DNA from: Alicycliphilus denitrificans K601
GTDB lineage: Bacteria > Pseudomonadota > Gammaproteobacteria > Burkholderiales > Burkholderiaceae_C
Assembly: GCF_000204645.1 (NCBI RefSeq)
Contig: NC_015422.1
Location: 682,001 to 746,000, forward strand
DNA length: 64,000 bases
Reading direction: 5' to 3'
Under the pieces are notes generated by a model. It saw only the letters and a program-made list of their open reading frames with translations. It ran no database searches and was not told where the DNA came from. The stretch's first letter is position 1; each line of letters opens with the position of its first letter. Positions 16,005-24,677 of this stretch are shown piece by piece. The position numbers and the translations under genes were made by a program.

Positions 16005-17915
16005 ATGTGCGGCATCGTCGGCGCGGTATCCACGCGCAACATCGTTCCCATCCTGGTACAGGGCCTGCAGCGGCTTGAATACCGCGGCTACGACTCCTGC
16101 GGCGTGGCCGTGCACGAGGCCAGCCTGGGCGGGCAGCCCGCGGGCGGCCTGCGGCGCGCACGCAGCACGGCGCGCGTGGCCGAGCTGCTGGCGCAGGTGG
16201 CCCACGACGGCCTGCAGGGCGCCACCGGCATCGCCCACACGCGCTGGGCCACGCATGGCGCGCCGGCGGTGCACAACGCCCACCCCCACTTCAGCCACGG
16301 CGCCGGCGAGGCGCCGGCCGATGCCGCGCGCGCCGGCCGCGTGGCCCTGGTGCACAACGGCATCATCGAGAACCACGAGGAGCTGCGCGCGCAGCTGCAG
16401 GCGCGCGGCTATGTGTTCTCCAGCCAGACCGACACCGAGGTCATCGCCCACCTGGTGGATAGCCTGTACGACGGTGACCTGTTCCAGGCCGTGCGCAGCG
16501 CCGCCGGGAAGCTACGCGGCGCATTCGCCATCGCGGTGATCCACAAGGACGAGCCGCACCGCGTGGTGGGCGCGCGTGCGGGCTCACCGCTGGTGCTGGG
16601 CGTGGGCGACGGCGAGAACTTCCTGGCCAGCGATGCCATGGCGCTGGCCGGCGTCACCGACCAGATCGTGTATCTGGAGGAGGGCGACCTGGTGGACCTG
16701 CAGCTGGGTCGCTACTGGATCACCGGGCCCGACGGCCAGCCGTTGCCTGCGGACAGCCGCCCCGTGCGCACCGTGCATGCGCACAGCGGCGCGGCCGAGC
16801 TTGGGCCCTACCGCCACTACATGCAAAAGGAGATCTTCGAGCAGCCGCGCGCCATCGCCGACACCCTGGAGGGGTTGCAGGGCATCGCCCCCGAGCTGTT
16901 CGACGGCGCGCCCCGGCACGGCCAGCCCGGCGCGGCGGCCTGGCGCGTGTTCAAGGAGATCGACTCCGTGCTCATCCTCGCCTGCGGCACCAGCTACTAC
17001 AGCGGCTGCGCGGCCAAGTACTGGCTCGAATCCATCGCCGCCATCCCCACGCAGGTGGAGGTTGCCAGCGAATACCGCTACCGCACCAGCGTGCCCAACC
17101 CGCGCACGCTGGTGGTGACCATCAGCCAGTCGGGCGAGACGGCCGACACGTTGGCCGCGCTGCGCCACGCGCAGGGCCTGGGCATGCGGCATACGCTCAC
17201 CGTCTGCAACGTGGCCACCAGCGCCATGGTGCGCGAGTGCCAGCTGGCCTACGTCACGCGCGCGGGCGTCGAGATCGGCGTGGCCTCCACCAAGGCCTTC
17301 ACCACGCAGCTCGCGGGCCTGTTCCTGCTGACCCTGGCGCTGGCGCAGGCCAAGGGCCGCCTCTCCGAGGAAAGCGAGGAGCAATACCTCAAGGCCATGC
17401 GCCACCTGCCGGCGGCCCTGCAGGCCGTGCTGGCGCTGGAGCCGCAGGTCATCAGCTGGGCCGAGGACTTCGCGAAGATGGAGAACGCACTGTTCCTGGG
17501 CCGCGGCATCCATTACCCGATCGCGCTCGAAGGCGCGCTCAAGCTCAAGGAAATCAGCTACATCCATGCCGAGGCCTACCCCGCGGGCGAGCTCAAGCAC
17601 GGCCCGCTGGCGCTCGTCACCAGCAGCATGCCCGTGGTCACAGTGGCGCCCAACGACGAGCTGCTGGAAAAGCTCAAGAGCAACATGCAGGAAGTGCGCG
17701 CGCGCGGCGGCGTGCTGTACGTGCTGGCTGACGCCCGCACCAACATCGAGAGCAGCGAAGGCGTGCATGTGATCCGCATGCCCGAGCACTACGGCCTGCT
17801 GTCGCCGCTGCTGCACGTCGTGCCCCTGCAGCTGCTGGCCTACCACACGGCCTGCGCGCGCGGCACCGACGTGGACAAGCCGCGCAACCTGGCCAAGAGC
17901 GTGACGGTGGAGTGA
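16005..17915 (+). CDS. glmS: Glutamine-fructose-6-phosphate aminotransferase
   Basis: This 636-residue enzyme makes glucosamine-6-phosphate, the entry step to UDP-GlcNAc. The N-terminal class II glutaminase domain has catalytic Cys2 in [12 protein letters not shown], and two SIS sugar-isomerase domains follow with [13 protein letters not shown] and STKAFTTQ. The C-terminus [12 protein letters not shown] is the conserved sequence whose coding DNA is the TnsD target in other bacteria. AGGAG lies 8 bp before the ATG. The region from 25 bp after the stop is a putative Tn7-like insertion. Confidence 0.97.
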   Translation: MCGIVGAVSTRNIVPILVQGLQRLEYRGYDSCGVAVHEASLGGQPAGGLRRARSTARVAELLAQVAHDGLQGATGIAHTRWATHGAPAVHNAHPHFSHGAGEAPADAARAGRVALVHNGIIENHEELRAQLQARGYVFSSQTDTEVIAHLVDSLYDGDLFQAVRSAAGKLRGAFAIAVIHKDEPHRVVGARAGSPLVLGVGDGENFLASDAMALAGVTDQIVYLEEGDLVDLQLGRYWITGPDGQPLPADSRPVRTVHAHSGAAELGPYRHYMQKEIFEQPRAIADTLEGLQGIAPELFDGAPRHGQPGAAAWRVFKEIDSVLILACGTSYYSGCAAKYWLESIAAIPTQVEVASEYRYRTSVPNPRTLVVTISQSGETADTLAALRHAQGLGMRHTLTVCNVATSAMVRECQLAYVTRAGVEIGVASTKAFTTQLAGLFLLTLALAQAKGRLSEESEEQYLKAMRHLPAALQAVLALEPQVISWAEDFAKMENALFLGRGIHYPIALEGALKLKEISYIHAEAYPAGELKHGPLALVTSSMPVVTVAPNDELLEKLKSNMQEVRARGGVLYVLADARTNIESSEGVHVIRMPEHYGLLSPLLHVVPLQLLAYHTACARGTDVDKPRNLAKSVTVE

Positions 17916-17944
17916 CCGGCACGCTCCGGGGCGGCGGCTTGATC

Positions 17945-17984
17945 GTAAAAATAAACTCTGTAATGTAAAAATTAACTCTGTAAA
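17945..17984 (+). repeat. Tandem 20-bp repeats, putative TnsB sites of the glmS-proximal end
   Basis: GTAAAAATAAACTCTGTAAT is followed immediately by GTAAAAATTAACTCTGTAAA (18 of 20 identical). They begin 5 bp inside the proposed transposon tip. IS21-family ends also contain repeated blocks, so a relic IS21-type end is the main alternative. Confidence 0.6.
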
Positions 17985-18414
17985 TTTTGCATGGAGTTCA
18001 GTCGCTGGGGGAGTTTTTCGTTTGAAGGAAAGTCCCCGTTGGCAAGGTGTCAACTACTCCTGAACGCGCCTGCACTGAAATTTGCTTCTCTGAAAAGTGA
18101 TGTTTCGTCGCAATTAGTCAGTTGACCGTTTCAGGCTGGCAGCCGTCATTCACACGTCAGTCCATGAACGACTGCATCACTCGACAACGGACGCTGGACG
18201 CCTTCATCAACGTGACACGACTGTCATGGTCACTTGTCGACAGCAGCGCCACGAAGGCGCATCTTCATGAACCATCCGAGAGACTCGTGCGCACCATGCG
18301 CTATAGCTGAAATAGCCCTCTGAAAGCGCGCATCGAAGCACCCTTTGACTCGCATCCGGTTCCAATCTGCGAGAGCATGGACAATTACCAAGCGTGCGAG
18401 AAAAAGGGGGCGAA
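17985..18414. other. No gene recognised
   Basis: About 430 bp of lower-GC DNA lies between the tandem repeats and the truncated gene at 18415. Short frames exist on both strands (for example 18122-18310 plus) but none has recognisable features or a good ribosome binding site. It may hold the promoter of the truncated gene. Confidence 0.5.
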
Positions 18415-18518
18415 ATGAGCGTGGCGAGCGTGATCTCAACGGGGGGAGCTGGGGGCGACTTCGAACGACGGGTTGGCGCCTATTTTCTGGGTCTGCTGCT
18501 CACGAAGTCGTTCATGCC
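18415..18518 (+). pseudogene. 5' fragment of a putative defence-type protein, cut by IS21
   Basis: ATG 18415 is preceded by an AAAAAGGGGG ribosome binding site. It opens a frame encoding MSVASVISTGGAGGDFERRV and then GAYFLGLLLTKSFMP before the IS21 end at 18519. The motif STGGAGxxFExxVxAxxLxxLL is, from memory, the N-terminal signature of large bacterial proteins with nuclease and ATPase domains found in defence islands. Only about 34 native codons remain, followed by 21 codons read from the IS end. The rest of the gene is absent from the window. The function of the intact protein is inferred from the motif alone. Confidence 0.5.
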
Positions 18519-18591
18519 TGTTGATTTCCACGCAAAGCTGACCCACCATTTCCATCGAATCTTGACCCACCCTGGTTCGTGAGCTTCACGC

Positions 18592-19395
18592 TCACGTTGT
18601 GGATAAGTTCTTGGTCGCCTTCTCCTTCTTGGTGGTCTGTGGTGGTTGCTGTGCGGAGCTATTCTTGAACCGGTAGCTGTCATTGCCGGTCTCAAGAATA
18701 TGGCAGTGATGCGTGAGCCGGTCCAGCAGCGCCGTGGTCATCTTGGCATCTCCGAACACATTGGCCCACTCGCTAAAGCTCAGGTTGGTGGTGATCACGA
18801 CGCTCGTGCGCTCGTACAGCTTGGACAGCAGGTGGAACAGCAAGGCTCCTCCTGACGTGCTGAATGGCAGGTAGCCCAGTTCATCCAGGATCACCAGATC
18901 GGCATAGGCTAGGCGGTGCGCGATCTGCCCCGGCTTGCCCTGGGCCTTCTCCTCTTCCAGTGCATTGACCAGCTCCACCGTGGAGAAGAACCGCACCCTG
19001 CGGTGATGGTGCTCAATGGCTTGCACCCCGAGGGCTGTGGCGATGTGGGTCTTGCCCGTACCCGGTCCACCCACCAGCACCACGTTGTTGGCGTTCTCCA
19101 AGAATTCGCAGCGGTGCAACTGGCGTACCAATGCCTCGTTCACCTCGCTGTGGCTGAAGTCAAACCCAGCCAGGTCCCGGTACGCAGGGAACCTGGCCAC
19201 CTTGAGTTGGTAGGCCACAGAGCGCACCTCCCGCTCGGCGGTCTCGGCCTTGAGCAGTTGGGACAGGATGGGCTGCGCTGCGTCGAAGGCCGGCGCACCT
19301 TGCTCAGCCAGTTCCGCAACCGCCTGGGCCATGCCGTGCATCTTGAGCTCGCGCAGCATGATCACGATGGAAGCGATGGCAGGGTCATGACGCAT
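18592..19395 (-). CDS. istB: IS21-family helper ATPase IstB
   Basis: This 267-residue AAA+ ATPase of the DnaC/IstB type assists IstA in target capture. Walker A is [12 protein letters not shown] near residue 110 and Walker [14 protein letters not shown] near 165, followed by the STSGG and [14 protein letters not shown] motifs. It overlaps the 3' end of istA by 11 bp, as is usual. The C-terminus is a Lys/Gln/Thr-rich tail. It appears intact. Confidence 0.95.
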   Translation of the reverse strand: MRHDPAIASIVIMLRELKMHGMAQAVAELAEQGAPAFDAAQPILSQLLKAETAEREVRSVAYQLKVARFPAYRDLAGFDFSHSEVNEALVRQLHRCEFLENANNVVLVGGPGTGKTHIATALGVQAIEHHHRRVRFFSTVELVNALEEEKAQGKPGQIAHRLAYADLVILDELGYLPFSTSGGALLFHLLSKLYERTSVVITTNLSFSEWANVFGDAKMTTALLDRLTHHCHILETGNDSYRFKNSSAQQPPQTTKKEKATKNLSTT

Positions 19396-20935
19396 AGCGC
19401 ACCTCCCTCAATTGGTCATAGCGCAGCACGTTGGCCTGGGGTTCCACAGACAGCTTGAGGGCCTGGGGCGAGGTGACCGGTGCTGGGGCGGGCTTACCGT
19501 CCAGCAGGCGGTGCAGCACGTTCAGGATGTGGGTCTTGCTGGCAGCCCCTGACTCCAGTGCCAACTCCACTGCAGCGAGCACAGCTTGTTCATCGTGGTG
19601 CAGCACCAGAGCCAGAACCTCCACCATCTCTCGGTCGCCGCCTGGCTGCTTCAAGAGGGCGGCCTGCAGGCGCTTGAAGGCTGCTGGCAGTTCCAGGAAT
19701 GGAGCACCATTGCGCAAGGCCCCGGGCTTGCGCTGCAGCACTGCCAGGTAGTGGCGCCAGTCGTACACGGTCTGTCCCGCACCATGGTGGTTACGCTCGA
19801 TCAGGCGCTGATGCTCGCACACGATCTGGCCTTCGGCGGCGACCACCAGGCGATCGGCGTAGACCCGCAGGCTCACCGGCCGATTGGCATAAGGCGCCGG
19901 CACGCTGTAGCGGTTGCGCTCGAAGTGGACGAGGCAGGTGGGTGAGACGCGTTTGGTGTGCTCCACAAAGCCATCGAAGGGCCGGGGCATTGGCATCAAG
20001 TCGTTCTTCTCCTCGGTCCAGATGTCCGCGACGGTGCCCGGCAGCTTGCCGTGCTCGATCTCGTGCCACAGCGCCACGCAGCGCTCTTCAAGCCATGCAT
20101 TGAGATCGGGCAGGCTTGGGAATGGCGGCACTACCTGCCACAGGCGATGGCGGGCATCGCGCACGTTCTTCTCCACCTGGCCCTTCTCCCAGCCCGAAGC
20201 AGGATTGCAGAACTCGGCCTCGAACAGGAAGTGGCTGACCATGGCCGCAAAGCGCGCATTGACGTCGCGCTCCTTGCCACGGCGCACCCGGTCTACGGCG
20301 GTGCGCATGTTGTCGTAGATGCCACGGCGGGGCACACCGCCCAGGACTGCGAATGCATGGTTGTGGGCATCGAACAGCATCTCGTGCGTTTGCAGCGGAT
20401 AGGCGCGCAGGTAGAACGCTCGGCTGTGGCTGAGCTTGAAGTGGGCTACCTGCAGCTTGGTGCGCACGCCGGCGAGAACAGCCCAGTCCTCGCTCCAGTC
20501 GAACTGGAAGGCCTCACCCGGACCGAAGGCCAGGGGAACGAAGGTGCCGCGGCCAGTGGTCTGCTGGGCCACAAGGCGCTGCTCGTGCCAGAGGCGGGCA
20601 AAGGCCGCTACGCGGTTGTAGGAGCCGCCATAACCGAGCGCCTGCAGATCCACGTACATCTGCTTGACGGTGCGGCGCTGCTTGCGGGATCGGCCAGCTT
20701 CCGTCTTGAGCCAGCCAGCGAGCTTCAAGGCGAAGGGATCGAGCTTGGATGGACTGACCCGCTTGGCATAGTGCGGCTCGGCCTCGCCTACGCGCAGGTA
20801 CTTGCGGATGGTGTTGCGCGAGAGGCCCGTGCGGCGGGCTATCTCCCGGATGGACAGCTGCTCTCGCAGGGCCCAGCGCCTGATGACACTCAGTGTTGCC
20901 ACGTCTATCACTCCTGGTCTCCTGCTGCTCAGCAA
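19385..20935 (-). CDS. istA: IS21-family transposase IstA
   Basis: This 516-residue DDE transposase has an N-terminal helix-turn-helix ([20 protein letters not shown]), then a retroviral-integrase-like core with FQFDWSEDW (first Asp), [12 protein letters not shown] (second Asp) and [17 protein letters not shown] (Glu), and a C-terminal Mu-type domain with [20 protein letters not shown]. Length is standard and the frame is unbroken, so the element may be active. It is transcribed from the 21019 end. Confidence 0.95.
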   Translation of the reverse strand: MLSSRRPGVIDVATLSVIRRWALREQLSIREIARRTGLSRNTIRKYLRVGEAEPHYAKRVSPSKLDPFALKLAGWLKTEAGRSRKQRRTVKQMYVDLQALGYGGSYNRVAAFARLWHEQRLVAQQTTGRGTFVPLAFGPGEAFQFDWSEDWAVLAGVRTKLQVAHFKLSHSRAFYLRAYPLQTHEMLFDAHNHAFAVLGGVPRRGIYDNMRTAVDRVRRGKERDVNARFAAMVSHFLFEAEFCNPASGWEKGQVEKNVRDARHRLWQVVPPFPSLPDLNAWLEERCVALWHEIEHGKLPGTVADIWTEEKNDLMPMPRPFDGFVEHTKRVSPTCLVHFERNRYSVPAPYANRPVSLRVYADRLVVAAEGQIVCEHQRLIERNHHGAGQTVYDWRHYLAVLQRKPGALRNGAPFLELPAAFKRLQAALLKQPGGDREMVEVLALVLHHDEQAVLAAVELALESGAASKTHILNVLHRLLDGKPAPAPVTSPQALKLSVEPQANVLRYDQLREVRYAS

Positions 20936-20996
20936 AGCAGCAGGTTAGGGTTAGTACGTGGGTCAGGTTTGGATGGAAATCCCGGGGGTTAGTGGG

Positions 20997-21221
20997 TCAC
21001 TTCTGCGTGGAAATCAACATCTCGTCTTCCAGCAGGCTCTTCTGATCGGCGCTGTGCCGCTCGGATTGGGCGGCGAACTTCAGCCGCTTGAGCAGCGCGC
21101 ACTCATAGGTGAGCTTCTCGTTGAGCGCGCGCTGGTGACGCAGTTCGGCCAGCAGGCGCTGGGTCACTTCGCGCAGTTGCTCTGCGTCCAGTTCGCTCAG
21201 GGCTTGCTCGTCGATCACCAT
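20997..21221 (-). pseudogene. tnpC: IS66 transposase TnpC, N-terminal fragment
   Basis: The ATG at 21221 starts MVIDEQALSELDAEQLREVT, then continues with RQRALNEKLTYE-type sequence up to LKRLKFAAQSERHSADQKSL and LLEDEM. This is the leucine-zipper-like N-terminal region of IS66 DDE transposases. Native coding ends at 21020, where the IS21 end begins; the frame closes eight codons later at 20997. The DDE domain is lost. Confidence 0.88.
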
Positions 21222-21303
21222 GGCTGGCAGTGTGCCCGCTCACCCTGGGTCCAGCCATTGACGCATCTCCCGATTGCCACGGCCACGCCCTTGCGCCGAC
21301 GAT

Positions 21304-21636
21304 TCAGACCACGCTGATGGCACCTTGCGAGCCCACACGCTGCCAGGGCAGGCCCAGCACCAGGGCGTTGAGCTGGGCGTGTTCCAACGCCACGTTCGGA
21401 CTGCCCGCAGGTGCCCAGACAAACTTGCCCTGGTGCAGCCGGCGCGCGGCCAGCCACAGCCCCACACCGTCATGTACCAGGACCTTCAGGCGATTGGCTC
21501 TCTGGTTGGCGAAGACGTAGGCATGGTGCGGGTGGGCCGCGCCGAAGGTGGCGATCACCCGCGCCAGGGCCGTGTCCGTGCCCGCGCGCATGTCCAGCGG
21601 GGTGGTGGCCAGCCAGGCCTCATCGATACGGATCAC
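21304..21636 (-). CDS. tnpB: IS66-family accessory protein TnpB
   Basis: This 110-residue accessory protein is required for transposition in IS66 elements. The N-terminus VIRIDEAWLATTPLDMRAGTD, the HHAYVFANQRANRLKVLVHD block and the C-terminal ALVLGLPWQR are family hallmarks. The GTG start at 21636 overlaps the tnpA stop (GTGA), showing translational coupling. It is apparently intact, but the element cannot move without tnpC. Confidence 0.9.
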   Translation of the reverse strand: MIRIDEAWLATTPLDMRAGTDTALARVIATFGAAHPHHAYVFANQRANRLKVLVHDGVGLWLAARRLHQGKFVWAPAGSPNVALEHAQLNALVLGLPWQRVGSQGAISVV

Positions 21637-22070
21637 CGCAACAACTCCCGCAGCATCTGGGCGCACTCGGCGGCGCCAGACAAGGGCCAGTGCACGGTCA
21701 CGGACATGCCGGGGCGCTGGCATTCGATGCGGATGCCGTCCGCTGGCGTTGGCAAGGACGCGGATGGCAGCTCACCAGCAGACGCCGGCGGTACTGCGCT
21801 CAGGTCGATGGGGATAAAGGCCGGGGGTGGGGAAGCAACGACTGCAGTGCTGACGCCAGCTTCAAGACGGTGAAATCCCTGCGCCCATTCCTTGAGCCAG
21901 CGGTGTAGCACGTTGGCGTTCATGCCATGTTGCAGGGCCACCGCCGCGACCGATGCGCCTGGCTGTCGGCAGGCAGCCACCAGCTCGGCCTTGAATTGCG
22001 GGGTGTAGGTGCGGTGCGTGCGCCGCTGCGCATAGCGCGGGGTCTGAGGGTCTTTGAGCATCGTGTCCAC
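21633..22070 (-). CDS. tnpA: IS66-family TnpA (helix-turn-helix protein)
   Basis: This 145-residue protein has an N-terminal IS3/IS66-type helix-turn-helix: YTPQFKAELVAACRQPGASV followed by AAVALQHGMNANVLHRWLKE. The C-terminal half is variable and Pro/Ala-rich. The start could be 22070 or the ATG three codons later (22061). It is the first gene of the truncated IS66 element. Confidence 0.88.
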   Translation of the reverse strand: MDTMLKDPQTPRYAQRRTHRTYTPQFKAELVAACRQPGASVAAVALQHGMNANVLHRWLKEWAQGFHRLEAGVSTAVVASPPPAFIPIDLSAVPPASAGELPSASLPTPADGIRIECQRPGMSVTVHWPLSGAAECAQMLRELLR

Positions 22071-22118
22071 GCCAATGTTGCGTGCACACGATCTTGCTCA
22101 GCCTTACCACCTCATTCA

Positions 22119-22256
22119 AGATGGGTTCGCCAGCCGCATACGGCGAACAAGCTGGCGCGCATTTGCTACGCCACGCTGCGCGACCACGCACCGTTTGACG
22201 AGGCGGCGCGGTTGTGCAAAAAGACCCACCGCCAAAGCTATGTCATGCCAGCCTGA
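22119..22256 (+). pseudogene. Possible C-terminal remnant of an IS110-type transposase
   Basis: This plus-strand frame ends NKLARICYATLRDHAPFDEA, then ARLCKKTHRQSYVMPA and a TGA. The ANKLARI motif followed by a short charged tail resembles C-termini of IS110-group transposases. The frame upstream is cut by the IS66 end at about 22107. Identification is tentative because only about 43 codons remain. Confidence 0.35.
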
Positions 22257-22668
22257 GACACACGCCACGGCCAGTTTCCTTCACCACTTGCGAAGGGTTT
22301 GATCGACCATCATGGCCAATCGGGTTCCTCCCACACCGCACTACGCCGATAACTCTTCCGGCAGCTTGCCTGCCGCTTGCAACGTGTGGCGACGCGGTGA
22401 CGCAGATTCCATGTCGGCACGGACCAGAAAAGAGTCCACTACAGATGCCGGATATACGACTGCAGGTTTTTTACCCCTTGGTCCCCAATCGGTCAGGCTC
22501 TTGCTGTTGTGGGGGAGTCCATATAGGAATGGTTACCCGCACAAGCCCTTCCCAGATGTCGCCGGTTTGGGTCTAACTCCACCATATACAGCCCGCGCGA
22601 ACCCAGACCGCGCCATACATGAAAGAGCGGGGGGCTCGGAAGTCCGGTTGATGCTGTCGGGAAGGTGC
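22257..22668. other. No gene recognised
   Basis: About 410 bp lie between the transposase remnant and the distal Tn7-like end. A 133-codon plus-strand frame (22312-22713) runs through it and into the transposon end repeats, with no recognisable motif and atypical composition. I regard it as non-coding relic DNA. Confidence 0.5.
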
Positions 22669-22806
22669 CCGACGGATTTTCTTTGTTGGAGCGTTCTGGG
22701 AGTCGTCGATTAAGCGATTTTCGACGGACTTTCCAGAACAGACCAGTAGACGACGAATCAACGAGTTATGAGCGGAAGTTCCGACGGACTTTATTTGTTG
22801 CGGTCA
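22669..22806 (-). repeat. Three spaced repeats, putative TnsB sites of the distal end
   Basis: On the minus strand, reading inward from 22806: GCAACAAATAAAGTCCGTCGG (22801-22781), GTTCTGGAAAGTCCGTCGA (22739-22721) and CCAACAAAGAAAATCCGTCGG (22689-22669). The outer and inner copies match at most positions. The outer copy contains AATAAAGTC, the core of Tn7 TnsB sites. Their spacing over about 140 bp resembles the Tn7 left end. Confidence 0.6.
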
Positions 22807-22812
22807 CGGCGC

Positions 22813-23067
22813 TTACTTGCTCATTTTGTCCTTGGACATGCCGCCCTTGCCCATTTGATCCATGGAGGACTTGCCGTCCTTGGTCATTGCGCCCTTGCTC
22901 ATGCCCATGGCGTCCTTGTGGCTGGCGCTCTTGTCCATGGAGGATTTCTCCATGCCCATCTGGCCCTTGCCCATGGAGTCCTTGGATGTCGAGTCGGCCG
23001 CGAAAACCGAGGTGGCGCCCAGTGCGAGGCACATGGAGAGCGTGGCGGTGGTGAATGCGTTTTTCAT
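22813..23067 (-). CDS. Pentapeptide MXKDX repeat protein
   Basis: This 84-residue secreted protein has a cleavable signal peptide (MKNAFTTATLSMCLALGATS, cleavage after VFA-A). The rest is Met/Lys/Ser/Gly-rich imperfect MxKDx repeats such as SKDSM, MDKSA, MTKDG and MSKDK, matching the described MXKDX family (TIGR02953 by name). The function is unknown; Met-rich periplasmic proteins often bind copper or buffer oxidants. AAGGAG precedes the ATG. It lies downstream of the oxidoreductase genes on the same strand and ends 2 bp from the Tn7-like flank. Confidence 0.85.
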   Translation of the reverse strand: MKNAFTTATLSMCLALGATSVFAADSTSKDSMGKGQMGMEKSSMDKSASHKDAMGMSKGAMTKDGKSSMDQMGKGGMSKDKMSK

Positions 23068-23140
23068 GATGATGCTCCTTGGTTGAGGCTGAAAAAGGCG
23101 GCATGCGCCGCAGGGGGAATCGAAAGGTGGATGCGCTCGT

Positions 23141-23929
23141 TCAGCTGCCGCCGAACCAGTTGTAGCCCTGGTCCTCCCAGTAGCCGCGGTTGAAGGTGTT
23201 GCTCACGAAGATGGCCCGTATGTGCTTGGGGTTCTTGTAGCCAAGCTTGGTGGGCATGCGCAGCTTCATCGGAAAGCCGTACTTGGGCGGCAGCGGCTGC
23301 CCGTCCCAATCGAGTGCGAGCAGCGTCTGCGGGTGCAGGGCGGTCGCCATGTCGATGCTGGTGTAGTAGCCGTCGGCACATTCGAAGCCCACGTAGCGCG
23401 CGCCGAGGTCCGCTCCGACGGCGCGCAGAAAATCGCCGAAGCGCGGCCCGCCCCACTTGCCGATGGCGCTCCAGCCCTCCACGCAGATGTGGCGCGTAAC
23501 CTGCGTGTACTGTGGCAGCGCGCGCAACTCATGCAGCCGCCAGCGGCGCTTGTCGGCCACGAGGCCGGTGACCTCCAACTGGAAGCCGTCACCGTCGACC
23601 TGCGGTACCTCGCCCTCGCCATAGAAGGCATTGAACGGGAAGGGCCGGGTAATCATCGAGTCGAGGTAGGTGGGCGCAAGGTGCGAGGGATCGAACAGCC
23701 AGCCCTGTACCCGGTCGTTGAAACGCGAGATGCGCATCAGTGCCGCCTCGGCCGTGGCGTTGTCGTCGATGCTGCAGCCGCTGAGCAGGCCCAGGCCGCC
23801 AAGCGTGAGCCCGCGCGTCAGAAACTGCCGGCGCGAGGCTTGCGGCAGCTGCCTGGCGAGCAGCTTGCGTGCATCGGCCACCACGGCTTCGGCGTTGTCC
23901 CTGTGCCAGATGGAGGTAGGGGGGCTCAT
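23141..23929 (-). CDS. Periplasmic molybdopterin-dependent oxidoreductase (sulfite oxidase/YedY-like)
   Basis: This 262-residue protein has a twin-arginine signal, SRRQFLTRGLTLGGLGLLSG, ending in a lipobox-like LSGC. The oxidoreductase fold contains RHICVEGWSAIGKWGG, whose Cys should ligate Mo, as well as YTSIDMATALHPQTLLA and PTKLGYKNPKHIRAIFV. Family members such as MsrP reduce methionine sulfoxide in periplasmic proteins; the substrate here is not shown by sequence. The start is the ATG overlapping the cytochrome b gene stop by four bases; longer upstream frames lie inside that gene. Confidence 0.87.
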   Translation of the reverse strand: MSPPTSIWHRDNAEAVVADARKLLARQLPQASRRQFLTRGLTLGGLGLLSGCSIDDNATAEAALMRISRFNDRVQGWLFDPSHLAPTYLDSMITRPFPFNAFYGEGEVPQVDGDGFQLEVTGLVADKRRWRLHELRALPQYTQVTRHICVEGWSAIGKWGGPRFGDFLRAVGADLGARYVGFECADGYYTSIDMATALHPQTLLALDWDGQPLPPKYGFPMKLRMPTKLGYKNPKHIRAIFVSNTFNRGYWEDQGYNWFGGS

Positions 23930-24582
23930 GGCGTGGCCTCCTTGGCGGTCGTCCGGCGGAGCGTGGACCGGCCCAGCAGCATCGCGAGCAGCGAGCGCGG
24001 CACCAGTACGACCATGACGAGGTGCACGGAGGCGAAGCCGACTATGGCGGCCATGCCGTAGAAATGGATGTGTCTGGCCGTGTCGTAGCCGCCCAGGAGT
24101 TCGCGCAGCAACGGGAACTGCACCGATTTCCAGACGACGAGGCCGCTGAGCACCAGCACGACGAGGTCCGCAATGGCGAACAGATACGCAGCGCGCTGCA
24201 CCTGGTTGTAGCGGCCCATGTCCCCATGCGACAGGCGCGCCGTCAGCGCGAGCCAGGCATCGCGGAGAATGCCGCGCGCCGTGACGGGAAGCAGGCGGCG
24301 CGCGAACCTGCCGGTCGCCAGATTGAGCAGCAGGTAGGCGAGCCCGTTGAGCACGAACAGCCACATGCCGGCGAAATGCCACTGAAGCGCGCCGCCGAGC
24401 CAGCCGCCCAGCGTGATGCCCGCAGGAAAAACGAAATCGAAGATGGGCGAGGCGTTGTAGATGCGCCAGCCGCTCGTCACCATGACCAACACGGCCACGG
24501 CATTGAGCCAGTGGGTGACGCGCAGCCAGAGCGGTTGCAGTGGCTTGCTGTGTTTCGACGGTTGCGGCGTGGGCGACGACAT
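23926..24582 (-). CDS. Cytochrome b561-type membrane subunit
   Basis: This 218-residue inner-membrane protein has four predicted transmembrane helices: HWLNAVAVLVMVTSGWRIYN, HFAGMWLFVLNGLAYLLLNL, YLFAIADLVVLVLSGLVVW and HFYGMAAIVGFASVHLVMVV. His residues suitable for bis-heme ligation sit at helix ends (VTHWLN, WHFAG, HIHFYG, VHLV). It probably passes quinol electrons to the molybdoenzyme encoded next, whose start it overlaps by four bases. It is divergent from the two-component system, with 95 bp between starts. Confidence 0.88.
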   Translation of the reverse strand: MSSPTPQPSKHSKPLQPLWLRVTHWLNAVAVLVMVTSGWRIYNASPIFDFVFPAGITLGGWLGGALQWHFAGMWLFVLNGLAYLLLNLATGRFARRLLPVTARGILRDAWLALTARLSHGDMGRYNQVQRAAYLFAIADLVVLVLSGLVVWKSVQFPLLRELLGGYDTARHIHFYGMAAIVGFASVHLVMVVLVPRSLLAMLLGRSTLRRTTAKEATP

Positions 24583-24677
24583 GGGGGCATTGTTCGGCGC
24601 GCCCGGTCTCGAAATCCTCACCGAAAGTTCAAAAAATCGTGATCTTTCGGCGCGGGCCGCTGCGGGAGAATGCGCCG

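Larger units (their letters stand above)
18519..21019 (-). mobile_element. IS21-family insertion sequence
   Basis: The 2501-bp element carries istA and istB on the minus strand. The ends are TGTTGATTTCCACGCAAAGC (18519 on) and, inverted from 21019, TGTTGATTTCCACGCAGAAG. Each end contains a second internal copy of the ATTTCCA...TGACCCAC block (left: ATTTCCATCGAATCTTGACC; right: GATTTCCATCCAAACCTGAC), the multiple terminal repeats typical of IS21. The flanks share no 4-8 bp duplication and belong to different sequences (a gene fragment on the left, IS66 tnpC on the right), so a deletion or recombination followed insertion. Confidence 0.9.
21020..22107 (-). mobile_element. IS66-family remnant, truncated by IS21
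   Basis: The three-gene order tnpA-tnpB-tnpC on the minus strand is diagnostic of IS66. The right terminus is probably at 22107, where the minus strand reads GTAAGGCTGAGCAAGATCG, resembling the GTAAG ends of the family, 37 bp before tnpA. The left part is missing: tnpC stops at the IS21 junction after about 67 codons, and no tnpC remainder is seen on the other side of IS21. Confidence 0.85.
17940..22806. mobile_element. Decayed Tn7-like insertion at attTn7
   Basis: The left boundary TGATCGTAAAAATAAACTC starts exactly 25 bp after the glmS stop, the known Tn7 insertion point. The right boundary, read inward on the minus strand, is TGACCGCAACAAATAAAGTC; the two ends align at 17 of 23 positions with one gap. 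Five-base flanks are CGGCT (17935-17939) and CGGCG (22807-22811), a 4/5 match to a 5-bp duplication. The glmS-proximal end has tandem repeats and the distal end three spaced repeats, the layout of Tn7 right and left ends. No tnsABCDE genes remain; the interior is IS elements and a gene fragment. Confidence 0.55.

Noticed and set aside
17945..17984. Start of a CRISPR array
   Set aside because: There are only two adjacent repeats with no spacers and no cas genes; transposon-end repeats explain them better.
18230..18439. Minus-strand frame of 69 codons before the truncated gene
   Set aside because: Arg/Leu-rich with no similarity to IS66 or IS21 proteins; probably chance.
22312..22713. 133-codon plus-strand frame inside the Tn7-like island
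   Set aside because: No recognisable motif, no convincing ribosome binding site, and it runs through the transposon-end repeats.
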